Shown: piece by piece, positions 34,335 through 42,711 of the stretch
Numbering within the stretch: the stretch's first letter is position 1
How the letters are laid out: the number at the start of each line of letters is the position of its first letter
DNA from: Pectinatus brassicae
GTDB taxonomy: Bacteria; Bacillota; Negativicutes; Selenomonadales; Selenomonadaceae
Direction of reading: 5' to 3'
DNA: 64,000 nucleotides
NCBI RefSeq assembly: GCF_014201835.1
Contig: NZ_JACHFH010000010.1
Span: 1-64,000, forward strand
Program-made: the position numbers and the translations under genes
The notes under the pieces: generated by a model
Told to the model about the DNA's origin: nothing
Databases searched by the model: none
What the model saw: the letters and a program-made list of their open reading frames with translations, nothing else

Positions 34335-35464
34335 TATATTTCCTTATCAGTGCGCATGTTTTTTATCATTTTTGTGAATATATTTAGGTAGATCTCAGTC
34401 ATTTTATCAATATTCAATTCTTTCTTTATGTATTGAGCAATAAATTCACTGTCACTAGAAGGTAAACTAAAAGCGTTATTAATTTCATCAGACAGACTGT
34501 ACATGGTAGCAGGTTTGTCATGACCATCAAAATTGACATCGCAGGCATAACCTATATTTTGTTTTGTTATTAACCCAATAAAAGATTGAATATTGCGTAT
34601 AGCGATAACGGGTTTTTGGCAGGCCAAACACTCAATGGCTACACGCCCCTCACCAATTAATATATCAGAGGCATTATACCATGTACTAATATCCGTAACA
34701 AAATTTTTGACACTTAGCCATTGTCCATATTGGGCGTTAAATTCATTAACTTTATTTTCTATTTGGCTGCGGAGAGGACCTTCGCCAATCAGTACAGTAT
34801 TATAGAATTGTCCTTTTTTTGCCAAATAATGCATCGTGTCAATTATAAGTAATGATACGGCACCTTTTACATTACTCATGCGGCTGACATGAAGAATTAA
34901 TTTTTTTTGCAGTGGTAGTCCAAGCTGTTGTCTTGCAGATGATTGTTCGTGGGGATAAAAAGAAGAAAAATCAATGCCATTATTAATTACTTCAATATGT
35001 TCTTGTTTAAAATGATATTCTTTTTCTAAAATCAATGCTAGATTTTTACTGACAGCTATCATTTGCGGAAAGATGCGTGGATATAATTTTTTCAATTTGG
35101 CTCTGTGCCATGGGTCATGCATAGTAATTGTATATTGTATATTACTGTTTTTAGATAGCAAATAGGCCCAAATGCCAGCAGTTCTTTGCTGACAGGCAAT
35201 AATATCTATTTTTTGTGTGTTTAATAAATTTTTTAAATATATGAAACTGCGATACCAGCTAAAGAAATTTATGCCGCGTGACTGGATTGTAACAATACGT
35301 ATATTAGGATGATGTTTTGATAATGCTTGTAGTTTTTTTGTGTCACTATTGGTGTTGACAGCCAAGATTATATTATGTTTTGCTAAACCCTTTATCAAAG
35401 CCTCAACATGTGTTTCGGCACCACCTGTTCGCCATGGTTGTGTGAACAATATTAAAATATTCAT
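34334..35464 (-). CDS. Glycosyltransferase family 4
   Basis: The 376-residue GT-B protein starts MNILILFTQPWRTGGAETHVEAL, with the GGAE acceptor loop of GT4. Later features are VINNGIDFSSFYPH, the donor-binding HVSRMSNVKGA, and GEGRVAIECLA with the conserved Glu pair. AGGAAA precedes the ATG. It is one of three GT4 genes in this operon, which suggests an outer core with several hexoses. The specific linkage is unknown. Confidence 0.88.
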   Translation of the reverse strand: MNILILFTQPWRTGGAETHVEALIKGLAKHNIILAVNTNSDTKKLQALSKHHPNIRIVTIQSRGINFFSWYRSFIYLKNLLNTQKIDIIACQQRTAGIWAYLLSKNSNIQYTITMHDPWHRAKLKKLYPRIFPQMIAVSKNLALILEKEYHFKQEHIEVINNGIDFSSFYPHEQSSARQQLGLPLQKKLILHVSRMSNVKGAVSLLIIDTMHYLAKKGQFYNTVLIGEGPLRSQIENKVNEFNAQYGQWLSVKNFVTDISTWYNASDILIGEGRVAIECLACQKPVIAIRNIQSFIGLITKQNIGYACDVNFDGHDKPATMYSLSDEINNAFSLPSSDSEFIAQYIKKELNIDKMTEIYLNIFTKMIKNMRTDKEI

Positions 35465-35489
35465 TTTTTCCTGCCATAAATTTATTTAA

Positions 35490-36578
35490 TTAAAAAGAGC
35501 TATATATATCAATAATCGAAGTAAGCATTTTTTCAGTGGAGAAACGATATTTAACATCATTTCTGGCACTTATCCCCATTTTTTCCCTTAATAACTTATC
35601 TTTAGACAGATCATTAAGTTTTCGAGAAAGAGAGGCAGTATCTCCATAAGAAACTAAAAAACCTGTAGTATTAGTATTAATAATTTCGTTAATACCACCA
35701 ACATCATAAGCAATGGCGGGCAGCTGTGCTGCCATTCCTTCAGCTAATACTAATCCAAACGTTTCAAAGTAAGATGGTAAAACTACAGCATCAGCAGCAG
35801 ATAAATAATTTTCTACATCTGGTTTATGCCCTAGAAAATGAACTCTATTAGACAGACCATTTTTAAATATTTGCCAGCGAAGCTGCCATTTACCTTTTCC
35901 CGTACCTATTATTAATAAATGCCAATCTTTGGCACTAGCATAGTTGGCAAAGATATCGATCAGATGCTGATGTCCTTTGTTATGAAGATTTTTTATACGC
36001 GAAATAATAATTGGACAAAAGACGTTTTGGGGAATAGCATATTTATTTCTGATAGTGGATCTATTATTGTTGGAAATAAATTTTTTTGTGTCAATGCCAT
36101 TATAGATAGTAGTAATTTTATCAGAGCTAACACCGTTTTTTATAGCTGCCTGACGGACAAAATTACTTACAGCAATTATTTTATCACATTTTAATAGTAA
36201 TTTTTCCTTAATGTTACCAAAAATTCCATGTGCAGTATAAACTACGGGTAAAGATGGATAATATTTGATTTTGCATTTCATTGCACTGATACCGGCAGCA
36301 GCAGAATGCGCATGAATCAGATTTATATGATATTTTTTTATTATAAATTTCAGGCAAAAAGCAGCAAAATCTGTACTAAGGCGTAGAGGCAGAAATACTT
36401 GTTTAATTCCCTTTGTAGATAATGACTGGGCAAGTTTTCCTCCACCAGAAACAACAATGACATTATAGCCTTTTTGGACTAATAAAGGTGCAAGCATTGC
36501 TACATGGCTTTCTGCACCACCAATATTCATGCGGGGAACAAGAAGCATTATATTTTTTATCGAATTATTATTTATCAT
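35490..36578 (-). CDS. Glycosyltransferase family 4
   Basis: This GT-B enzyme of 362 residues has the start NIMLLVPRMNIGGAESHVAML, HAHSAAAG, IYNGIDTKKF and PSYFETFGLVLAEGMA with the EtfGlvlaE-type donor motif. It is close to GT4 transferases of LPS/capsule loci. The ATG at 36578 lies 4 bases after the Stealth gene's stop. An in-frame TTG five codons earlier would overlap that gene; neither site has a strong ribosome-binding site. Donor sugar unknown. Confidence 0.88.
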   Translation of the reverse strand: MINNNSIKNIMLLVPRMNIGGAESHVAMLAPLLVQKGYNVIVVSGGGKLAQSLSTKGIKQVFLPLRLSTDFAAFCLKFIIKKYHINLIHAHSAAAGISAMKCKIKYYPSLPVVYTAHGIFGNIKEKLLLKCDKIIAVSNFVRQAAIKNGVSSDKITTIYNGIDTKKFISNNNRSTIRNKYAIPQNVFCPIIISRIKNLHNKGHQHLIDIFANYASAKDWHLLIIGTGKGKWQLRWQIFKNGLSNRVHFLGHKPDVENYLSAADAVVLPSYFETFGLVLAEGMAAQLPAIAYDVGGINEIINTNTTGFLVSYGDTASLSRKLNDLSKDKLLREKMGISARNDVKYRFSTEKMLTSIIDIYSSF

Positions 36579-36582
36579 AAAT

Positions 36583-37596
36583 TTATTTCTCAAAACTTGA
36601 TTTTTCTGGTAAAATTTTGTTAAAAGAAGTAATTATGCGTTCTTTTATGCCATTAAAATCAATGTTATCATTATCGTTTATACAAATCATGGGGACTTTT
36701 TGATTAATAATAGTTTGGTAGAGTTCGGTATTATCAGGTATATTTCCATATACTTCAAAAACACGTCCCTTGGAGTGTCGGGCAATAGGCTCAAAGTTTC
36801 CATTAACAAGTTGCCAACAGCGTATTAGCCATTGATTAACGTCATTGCGGTTACGGAATTTATGAGTGCTGGATTCATTGAGCATATCAAATTCTTTATT
36901 CCAAATGTCTTTATAGGTACTTTTTAAGTAAGAATAGGGAAGATGATTATTAGAAAATCCACGAAAATGATGCTCACCAGAAAGGATAAGATTGCGAAGT
37001 GCATCCCAGCCATAATGTGGAGACATCCATTTCCAAAAATATTTATGCACCTGTGTTTTTTTGTCAAAGTGTGTATTTAGCACGGCAACATTATTAAATT
37101 TTGTAAACGGTAATGTGTCCACTTTTATTGGGGGACTAATAGCTGTAGCAATACAAAAATCTGTAGGCAGACCGTTTTTAAAGAAAAATGTCCTATCAAG
37201 TGGTTTGATAATAAACATATCATCATTAAACGCAACAAAATGTTCAGCAAGGCCCTTGATGCGATGTAAATTAAGTTCTAGGGGTCTTGAACTGAATGTT
37301 GGGAGATATTCAGTTGGGAGATAATCTGTATGTTTAACAATATTTAATTTAGGATTTTTGGTATTGAGCCATTTAGGTAGATGTCCCCAAGTTACAAAGT
37401 GAATTTTATTGACCCACGGAGTAAATTTTTCAACACTGCGAAACCAATATTGTAGATTATCCCAATCGCGATAACGACTAACGCGTTTATCGCCATCTAT
37501 ACTAGTATCATATTGGGATTTTTCGTTTTGCCAATTAGGATCATTGCCATCAACCCAATATATAACAAAGTCAATAGGATGGTTATCAATAGGCAT
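36583..37596 (-). CDS. Stealth-family sugar-phosphate transferase
   Basis: The 337-residue protein carries the Stealth conserved regions: CR1 PIDFVIYWVDGNDPNWQ (residues ~7-23) and CR2 from RYRDWDNLQYWFRSVEKF through FVAFNDDMFI. The later CR3/CR4-like segments contain HYGWDALRN and LIRCWQLVNG. Stealth proteins transfer hexose-1-phosphate to form phosphodiester-linked polymers, and include capsule synthases and the eukaryotic GlcNAc-1-phosphotransferase. Here it would place a sugar-1-phosphate on the LPS core or an attached glycan, which is inference from context. The ATG at 37596 is chosen because AAGGAAG lies 8 bases upstream and it clears the acyltransferase stop; longer frames overlap that gene. 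Confidence 0.87.
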   Translation of the reverse strand: MPIDNHPIDFVIYWVDGNDPNWQNEKSQYDTSIDGDKRVSRYRDWDNLQYWFRSVEKFTPWVNKIHFVTWGHLPKWLNTKNPKLNIVKHTDYLPTEYLPTFSSRPLELNLHRIKGLAEHFVAFNDDMFIIKPLDRTFFFKNGLPTDFCIATAISPPIKVDTLPFTKFNNVAVLNTHFDKKTQVHKYFWKWMSPHYGWDALRNLILSGEHHFRGFSNNHLPYSYLKSTYKDIWNKEFDMLNESSTHKFRNRNDVNQWLIRCWQLVNGNFEPIARHSKGRVFEVYGNIPDNTELYQTIINQKVPMICINDNDNIDFNGIKERIITSFNKILPEKSSFEK

Positions 37597-37601
37597 ATTT
37601 G

Positions 37602-38477
37602 TTACTTCCTTTTGAGATGATTTTTTGTTGTTTGGTTTTGATTGATTGATTTCCAACGATTGTGCAGCCAAAACCATTCATTTGGATATTTTTTTATATG
37701 TTCTTCAATTTTTTGTGTCAACAACATGGTGGCTTTTCTGATATCTTCATGCTTATCAGCTGTTTTTTCCACAAAAACAGCTTTATCAATAATAATATTA
37801 TGAGTGCGCCCAGGACCTTTAGCAATAAAGATAGGAATTATAGGAGCTTCAGTGCGGCGGGCAATTGTAGCAGCACCATGGGCACAGGAGGCATCACGAC
37901 CTAAAAATGGCATAACAATACCATCCTCGGCAGCATCCTGGTCCATTATAAGACCAATAAGATAGCCCTTAGCAATCATCTTAAACATGCCGCGAACATC
38001 GTATTTATACATTATATACATGCCAACCATAGCACGGTATTCATTCATAAAGCGGTCAGCACCACGATTGGACTGTTTTTGTGAAACTCCTACTAGTTTA
38101 TAGCCGTTTTGCGCTAAAGCTCCACCCAATAGTTCCCAATTATCGCTATGCGCAGCAGCGATGATACCACCGCGTCCTAATTTTAAGGCGGCATCAAGAT
38201 TTTCCTGTCCCAATAAATTGATATAATCATTCATATTATCGCGCATAATTGGAAAGCGTAATACTTCAATGATCATGGGACCAAAGCGCGTCCAGCTGTT
38301 TTTTACGATTTTTTTTGCTTCTTGCTTGGATATATTTAAACCGTGTATGGCATTGTTTAATGCCATATTTTTTCTTTTTTGCGGGACAAAAACCCAGGTT
38401 AATTGTCCAATGATATCACCAATTAAATAAGCAATTTTTTCTGGCAGCAGGCAAAATATTTTACTTATTATTTTCAA
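37602..38477 (-). CDS. Lipid A late acyltransferase (LpxL/HtrB family)
   Basis: This 291-residue inner-membrane protein belongs to the LpxL/LpxM family, which adds a secondary acyl chain to lipid A. The catalytic HX4E motif is present as AAHSDNWE (His110, Glu115), with MDQDAAEDGI and IPIFIAKGPG further on, and the WFWLHNRWK ending typical of the family. The frame's first plausible start is a TTG at 38477 without a clear ribosome-binding site. An AGAAGG lies about 20 bases upstream, so initiation at a rare ATT/ATC codon (38498 or 38495) would give the usual longer hydrophobic start. The acyl chain added is unknown. Confidence 0.88.
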   Translation of the reverse strand: MKIISKIFCLLPEKIAYLIGDIIGQLTWVFVPQKRKNMALNNAIHGLNISKQEAKKIVKNSWTRFGPMIIEVLRFPIMRDNMNDYINLLGQENLDAALKLGRGGIIAAAHSDNWELLGGALAQNGYKLVGVSQKQSNRGADRFMNEYRAMVGMYIMYKYDVRGMFKMIAKGYLIGLIMDQDAAEDGIVMPFLGRDASCAHGAATIARRTEAPIIPIFIAKGPGRTHNIIIDKAVFVEKTADKHEDIRKATMLLTQKIEEHIKKYPNEWFWLHNRWKSINQNQTTKNHLKRK

Positions 38478-38510
38478 GATATAATAAAGGGTGATAATAA
38501 CACCTTCTAA

Positions 38511-39542
38511 CTATTTAGATAAATTTATTATTGTTTGTAATTTTTGTATAACCATATCAGGCTTAATGATGCTTAGGCAGTCACGATTGAATTTACATTT
38601 CCTTTTCCAGCAATGTTTGCATTCATAAGGAACTTCTAAAACATTTTGAGTTTGCTGATAAAGGCCATTGCGATTAGCGTCAGTTGGCCCCATAATCATT
38701 ATAGCAGGAGTTTTTAAAGCAGCAGCTATATGCAAATTGCCAGTATCACCGCCGATTACAGCAACGGAATTTTTTATTATATAGGCTAATTCCTTTAAGG
38801 AGGTAGAATTTACAAGATTAACAGCTTTAGTTTGCGCTGTATCTTGAATTAGTTTAGCTAAATTTTTATCGATACTGCCGGCGCCAGTTAAAATAGGCAC
38901 AATATCATTAGTATTGCACCAGTCCACAATTTGGGAAAAATATTTGGTTGGCCAGCGTTTATTGGACCAATTGGCACCAATGACTAAAGTCAAATACTTA
39001 TTTGTTGGTAAAATATTGTTGGCAAATAGAATTTGCTGGGCATTATGCGTGTCAGTATTTGTTATGCCCAAAGGAAAATCAATATTTTGTGGCGCACAGC
39101 CTAAATAGCGAACAGTATCAAGATAGCGCTCGACAATATGGCCATTATAATTAGGTCCCTTGACGGCTTTACTGATAAAGCCGCTGCCCTCACGCATATT
39201 TACATAGCCAATTTTTTTATCAGCATGGCTTAAAAACGCGATTACAGCAGACTTTAACAAGCCCTGCAAATCTATGCAAATGTCGTAATGACGTTTGTTT
39301 AATTGTGCGGAAAAAGGCTTGATATATTTTAAAAATGATGATAAAGAATTGAGTTTTTTGCGCTCAAAAACAATAATATCATCAATAGCCGGGCTGTTTC
39401 TTACAATATCAAGAGCGACTGGTGAGACAACCCAGGTAATATGGCTGTTAGGCCAGGTTTCTTTTATGGCGGCAGCTGTTGGTAAGGCATGAATGACATC
39501 ACCAATAGCGCTTAGTTTTATAATTAGAATATTTTTTGTCAT
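38511..39542 (-). CDS. waaC: LPS heptosyltransferase I-like (WaaC)
   Basis: The 343-residue GT9 protein begins NILIIKLSAIGDVIHALP, and DLQGLLKSAVIAFLS is characteristic of heptosyltransferase I. The donor domain has VIGGDTGNLHIAAAL, and a C-terminal cysteine cluster (CKHCWKRKCKF) follows. WaaC adds the first heptose from ADP-heptose to Kdo2-lipid A. The ADP-heptose genes rfaE1 and rfaE2 lie directly upstream, which fits. The start is four bases after the rfaE2 stop without a strong Shine-Dalgarno, suggesting coupled translation. Confidence 0.88.
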   Translation of the reverse strand: MTKNILIIKLSAIGDVIHALPTAAAIKETWPNSHITWVVSPVALDIVRNSPAIDDIIVFERKKLNSLSSFLKYIKPFSAQLNKRHYDICIDLQGLLKSAVIAFLSHADKKIGYVNMREGSGFISKAVKGPNYNGHIVERYLDTVRYLGCAPQNIDFPLGITNTDTHNAQQILFANNILPTNKYLTLVIGANWSNKRWPTKYFSQIVDWCNTNDIVPILTGAGSIDKNLAKLIQDTAQTKAVNLVNSTSLKELAYIIKNSVAVIGGDTGNLHIAAALKTPAIMIMGPTDANRNGLYQQTQNVLEVPYECKHCWKRKCKFNRDCLSIIKPDMVIQKLQTIINLSK

Positions 39543-39546
39543 GGTA

Positions 39547-40014
39547 TTATTTTATGTTTTTAATTTTATTTATAATATTAGTAGTGGAGCAGCCGGCTAC
39601 TACATCAATGAATTTAGCCTCACCATTACAGCTAAGAAGGGCTGCTGCTTCAGGCAGTGTTTCTAATGTATAGTCACCGCCTTTTACATAAACAGCCGGT
39701 CTGACTTTTTGTACAAGCTTTTCAGCGGTAGTTTCATCAAATAGTACGACATAATCAACACATTTTAAGGCATCAATTACGATGGCACGTTCATTTTCAG
39801 TAATAATTGGACGGTTTTTGTCTTTCCAGCGCTTTACCGAGTCATCGGTATTAAGACCGACAATTAGACAATCACCATAGGTAGCAGCTTGCTGCAGATA
39901 TGTTACATGACCGGCATGAAGAATATCAAAACAACCATTGGTTAGGACAATTTTTTTGCCGGAATTATGTAAAATAGTACAAAATTGTTCAATATCAGTA
40001 TTTTTTATAATCAT
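39547..40014 (-). CDS. rfaE2: D-beta-heptose 1-phosphate adenylyltransferase
   Basis: This 155-residue nucleotidyltransferase corresponds to the C-terminal half of E. coli HldE. The cytidylyltransferase-fold signature NGCFDILHAGHVTYLQ and LNTDDSVKRWK are present. It converts heptose 1-phosphate to ADP-heptose. In this genome the kinase and adenylyltransferase are separate adjacent genes rather than a fusion; the gap is four bases. Product use by the neighbouring WaaC is expected. Confidence 0.93.
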   Translation of the reverse strand: MIIKNTDIEQFCTILHNSGKKIVLTNGCFDILHAGHVTYLQQAATYGDCLIVGLNTDDSVKRWKDKNRPIITENERAIVIDALKCVDYVVLFDETTAEKLVQKVRPAVYVKGGDYTLETLPEAAALLSCNGEAKFIDVVAGCSTTNIINKIKNIK

Positions 40015-40018
40015 AATA

Positions 40019-41011
40019 TCACTTTTCCAAAACTGTAATCAATTCTTGAGCTGATACGGTAGCTGTCCCCATTTTGCGAACAGCAATACCCGCGGCATAA
40101 TTAGATAATTTTGCGGCATGTACAGGTTCTGCACCTGTGGCAATAGCAGTTATAAAAGCAGCAACACAGGTATCGCCAGCGCCAGAAACATCATATACTT
40201 CACTTTTATCAGAAACTGGAATAGAACTGATTTTGCCGTTAGATTCAAATAGTACCATGCCTTTTTCACCGCAGGTGACTAAAATACCGGCAGCTTTCAT
40301 CTGTGTAAGTAAAAGTTTACCAGCTGTATATAAATCATTAGTATTTTTTATGTCCATATTTACAGCGGCCGCAAGTTCTGCATCGTTTTGTTTGACATAA
40401 GTTACTCCTTTAAAGTCGTGGATGGAATAACGGGAGTCAACCATACAAGGAATATTATGCTGCTTAGAATACGCGATAACCATCGTACGTACGGCTGGTG
40501 TAATAGTGCCGCTGCCATAATCGCTTAAAACAATGCCCTGAGTTTGTGGCAATATAGCAGCCAGCTTATCAAGTAAAAGTTTTTCCTCAGCATTAGGTAA
40601 GGGGCTGTTATTGTCATTATCAATGCGAACTATTTGCTGGCTGACAGTGGCACGACCACCAGCTACAATGCGTGTTTTAGTTATGGTAGAACGGTTTGGA
40701 GATATAGCAAGACCGCTAGTATCAGCAGCATTTTTCTCTAGAATGTTTTTTAAGCCATAAGCGGCATTATCATCACCTAAAATGCCAATTGCTGAAACTT
40801 TTCCGCCAATAGTTGCAATATTATTTACAACATTGGCCGCGCCACCGGCTACAATTTTTTCTTCAGATTGCTGTAAAACAAGCACCGGCGCTTCACGGGA
40901 GATACGGTCTATTATGCCATGCAAATAAATATCAGCAACTATATCACCAATTACTGTAATATGTTGTTTATTAAAATATTTAATGGTATCTAGTAAAATT
41001 TTATTGTCCAT
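40019..41011 (-). CDS. rfaE1: D-glycero-beta-D-manno-heptose-7-phosphate kinase
   Basis: The 330-residue PfkB-family kinase matches the N-terminal domain of HldE. It has TVIGDIVADIYLHG, the GGAANVVNNIATIGG signature 1, and the C-terminal catalytic motif DVSGAGDTCVAAF. It phosphorylates heptose 7-phosphate at C1 for ADP-heptose synthesis. Isomerase (GmhA), phosphatase (GmhB) and epimerase (HldD) are not in this window. The ATG has GGTGAT closely upstream and lies four bases after lptD. Confidence 0.93.
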   Translation of the reverse strand: MDNKILLDTIKYFNKQHITVIGDIVADIYLHGIIDRISREAPVLVLQQSEEKIVAGGAANVVNNIATIGGKVSAIGILGDDNAAYGLKNILEKNAADTSGLAISPNRSTITKTRIVAGGRATVSQQIVRIDNDNNSPLPNAEEKLLLDKLAAILPQTQGIVLSDYGSGTITPAVRTMVIAYSKQHNIPCMVDSRYSIHDFKGVTYVKQNDAELAAAVNMDIKNTNDLYTAGKLLLTQMKAAGILVTCGEKGMVLFESNGKISSIPVSDKSEVYDVSGAGDTCVAAFITAIATGAEPVHAAKLSNYAAGIAVRKMGTATVSAQELITVLEK

Positions 41012-41015
41012 TATA

Positions 41016-42542
41016 TCACCAGTGTACTAAATCAAAGTGTACATGCCAAGACTGTCTTTTTTCACGGTATTCCAGAGCCATGTCAAAGCAGTGAAAATCA
41101 TGATACCAATAGTAGTCACGGTCTTCTAATTCCATATTATTACCAGCATCAAATTCATTGGCAATTACTATACGATCTTTATTGGTTAGTTCATAACTAA
41201 ATCCAGCAGTAACTTTTTGGGAATAATCATCAAATCCATAATCAAATAGAGCATTTTGTGTAGTTGATTGGGAATAATGGTAAGCGGTATAAGCAATTAA
41301 TCTAGGACTTATATCAGCCATGATGGTAGCATTATAAAAAAGACTATTATAACTGCTATTATCATATGATTCATTTACCCAAGAGTATCCAATATTAGGA
41401 TACAATCTAATTTTAGATGAACCAAGGTTAATAGGTTTATGTGACAGGCTGATAGTATTGCTTCGATGCCAGCTTGTTATACCATCTTCTGTCCATTTAC
41501 CATATTCAGAGGTAAAGCCAAAGTTAAGTGGGGTATTGCCGATAGGTGTGTTATAAGTAAAGATTGTTGTTGGTTCTTTTTTCAGCCATCTGTCGTTACT
41601 ATCTTCATAGTAACCATCTTCTACCCTCAGTGAGGCTTTCCCATCAGCCCATCTTATGCCATAAATATTACGTAAATCATGCTTACTATAGTAGTTAAAA
41701 TCAATGTAAGCATTTATTTTATCATTAAGCTGCTTATCATAATAATATTGGATATGTACACCGTCATCACTATCATATTTTACGTGTACAGGGATAAAAA
41801 AATCATTATTTGTAGCATTTTTTCCGATTTTAGTAATATAACGATCTTTTTTATAAACGACCTGTCCCTTTATCCAAAATTTGGCATTATAAGCAACCAT
41901 ATGATCATCCGGCCAGATTTCGATTTTATCAGCAGACATATGATAATCAGGTTTTTTAGCGGGACATTTAGTTATGGTACCATTATAGATAATCATCTCT
42001 TCGGGATAAAATTCTATTTTTTCGCCAGAAATATATTTTAAATTTATGGACCCCTTAGCATTTTCCATCTTGCCTTTTTGAGAATTGTAGTTATATTGGG
42101 TATTATATCCGTCTAATAATACGGAAGGTCCTTCATATTGAGCTATATGTGCTTTATCTTTAATAGTTACATTGCCAGTTACAGAATTCCCCGTCATTAA
42201 GTCAGTGGTTAAACGAGAATACTTATTGGTAACTTTTACATCACCTTTAGCATAGACATCTCCAGTTTTACTGTCATAAGAGATGTCTTTTCCTTCAAAA
42301 ATAATTGGTGCTGGTTTATTAGGATCAATGGGGCGAATAAATTTTTCTTTATTGATTTCATCACGTAATTCGCGTAATTCTTTAGTAGCTAACAACTGTC
42401 GCTGATAATCTTTTTGATCTTGAATATAATTTAATAATTGAACATCAGTATCAGTATCATCAGCATGAACATAGGGCTGACCAATGCTAAAAGCAGTAGC
42501 AAAAACAGCCATAATTGACAAAAAGTGGATTCTTTTTTGCAT
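41016..42542 (-). CDS. lptD: LPS-assembly outer-membrane protein LptD (OstA), compact form
   Basis: LptD inserts LPS into the outer leaflet of the outer membrane. The 508-residue protein has a signal peptide (residues 1 to ~27, ending VHA) and a charged linker (~30-70). The LptA-like beta-jellyroll follows, with ISYDSKTGDVYAKGDVKV. The conserved junction is TITKCPAKKPDYHMSADKIEI (~190-210). The C-terminal beta-barrel has alternating aromatic strands and a terminal Trp, as expected for BAM substrates. It is much shorter than E. coli LptD (784 residues) and has two Cys in the mature part, so the E. coli disulfide pattern cannot form. It heads the LPS operon. Confidence 0.87.
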   Translation of the reverse strand: MQKRIHFLSIMAVFATAFSIGQPYVHADDTDTDVQLLNYIQDQKDYQRQLLATKELRELRDEINKEKFIRPIDPNKPAPIIFEGKDISYDSKTGDVYAKGDVKVTNKYSRLTTDLMTGNSVTGNVTIKDKAHIAQYEGPSVLLDGYNTQYNYNSQKGKMENAKGSINLKYISGEKIEFYPEEMIIYNGTITKCPAKKPDYHMSADKIEIWPDDHMVAYNAKFWIKGQVVYKKDRYITKIGKNATNNDFFIPVHVKYDSDDGVHIQYYYDKQLNDKINAYIDFNYYSKHDLRNIYGIRWADGKASLRVEDGYYEDSNDRWLKKEPTTIFTYNTPIGNTPLNFGFTSEYGKWTEDGITSWHRSNTISLSHKPINLGSSKIRLYPNIGYSWVNESYDNSSYNSLFYNATIMADISPRLIAYTAYHYSQSTTQNALFDYGFDDYSQKVTAGFSYELTNKDRIVIANEFDAGNNMELEDRDYYWYHDFHCFDMALEYREKRQSWHVHFDLVHW

Positions 42543-42637
42543 ATATTTAAATTCTCCTAAAAATAATATATCAATTATATATTATCAGCTAAAATAAAAA
42601 AGACACGATTTTTAATTAACATAATATATATTTTGTT

Positions 42638-42653
42638 TTATACTTAAGTATAA
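42638..42653. promoter_or_regulatory. 16-bp perfect palindrome between lptD and guaD
   Basis: TTATACTT followed by AAGTATAA is a perfect palindrome in the 169-base divergent gap between the LPS operon and guaD. It could be an operator; no matching regulator is in the window. Clear -35/-10 pairs were not found for either gene in this gap. Confidence 0.4.
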
Positions 42654-42711
42654 CAAAAAAGTTGCATAATTTACAGTGTATTGGATCAATAAAATATAAG
42701 GAGCTGGTATT

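Noticed and set aside
36579-37677. Longer Stealth protein starting at 37677
   Set aside because: The extra 27 residues lie inside the acyltransferase gene in another frame, and the ATG at 37596 has a good ribosome-binding site.
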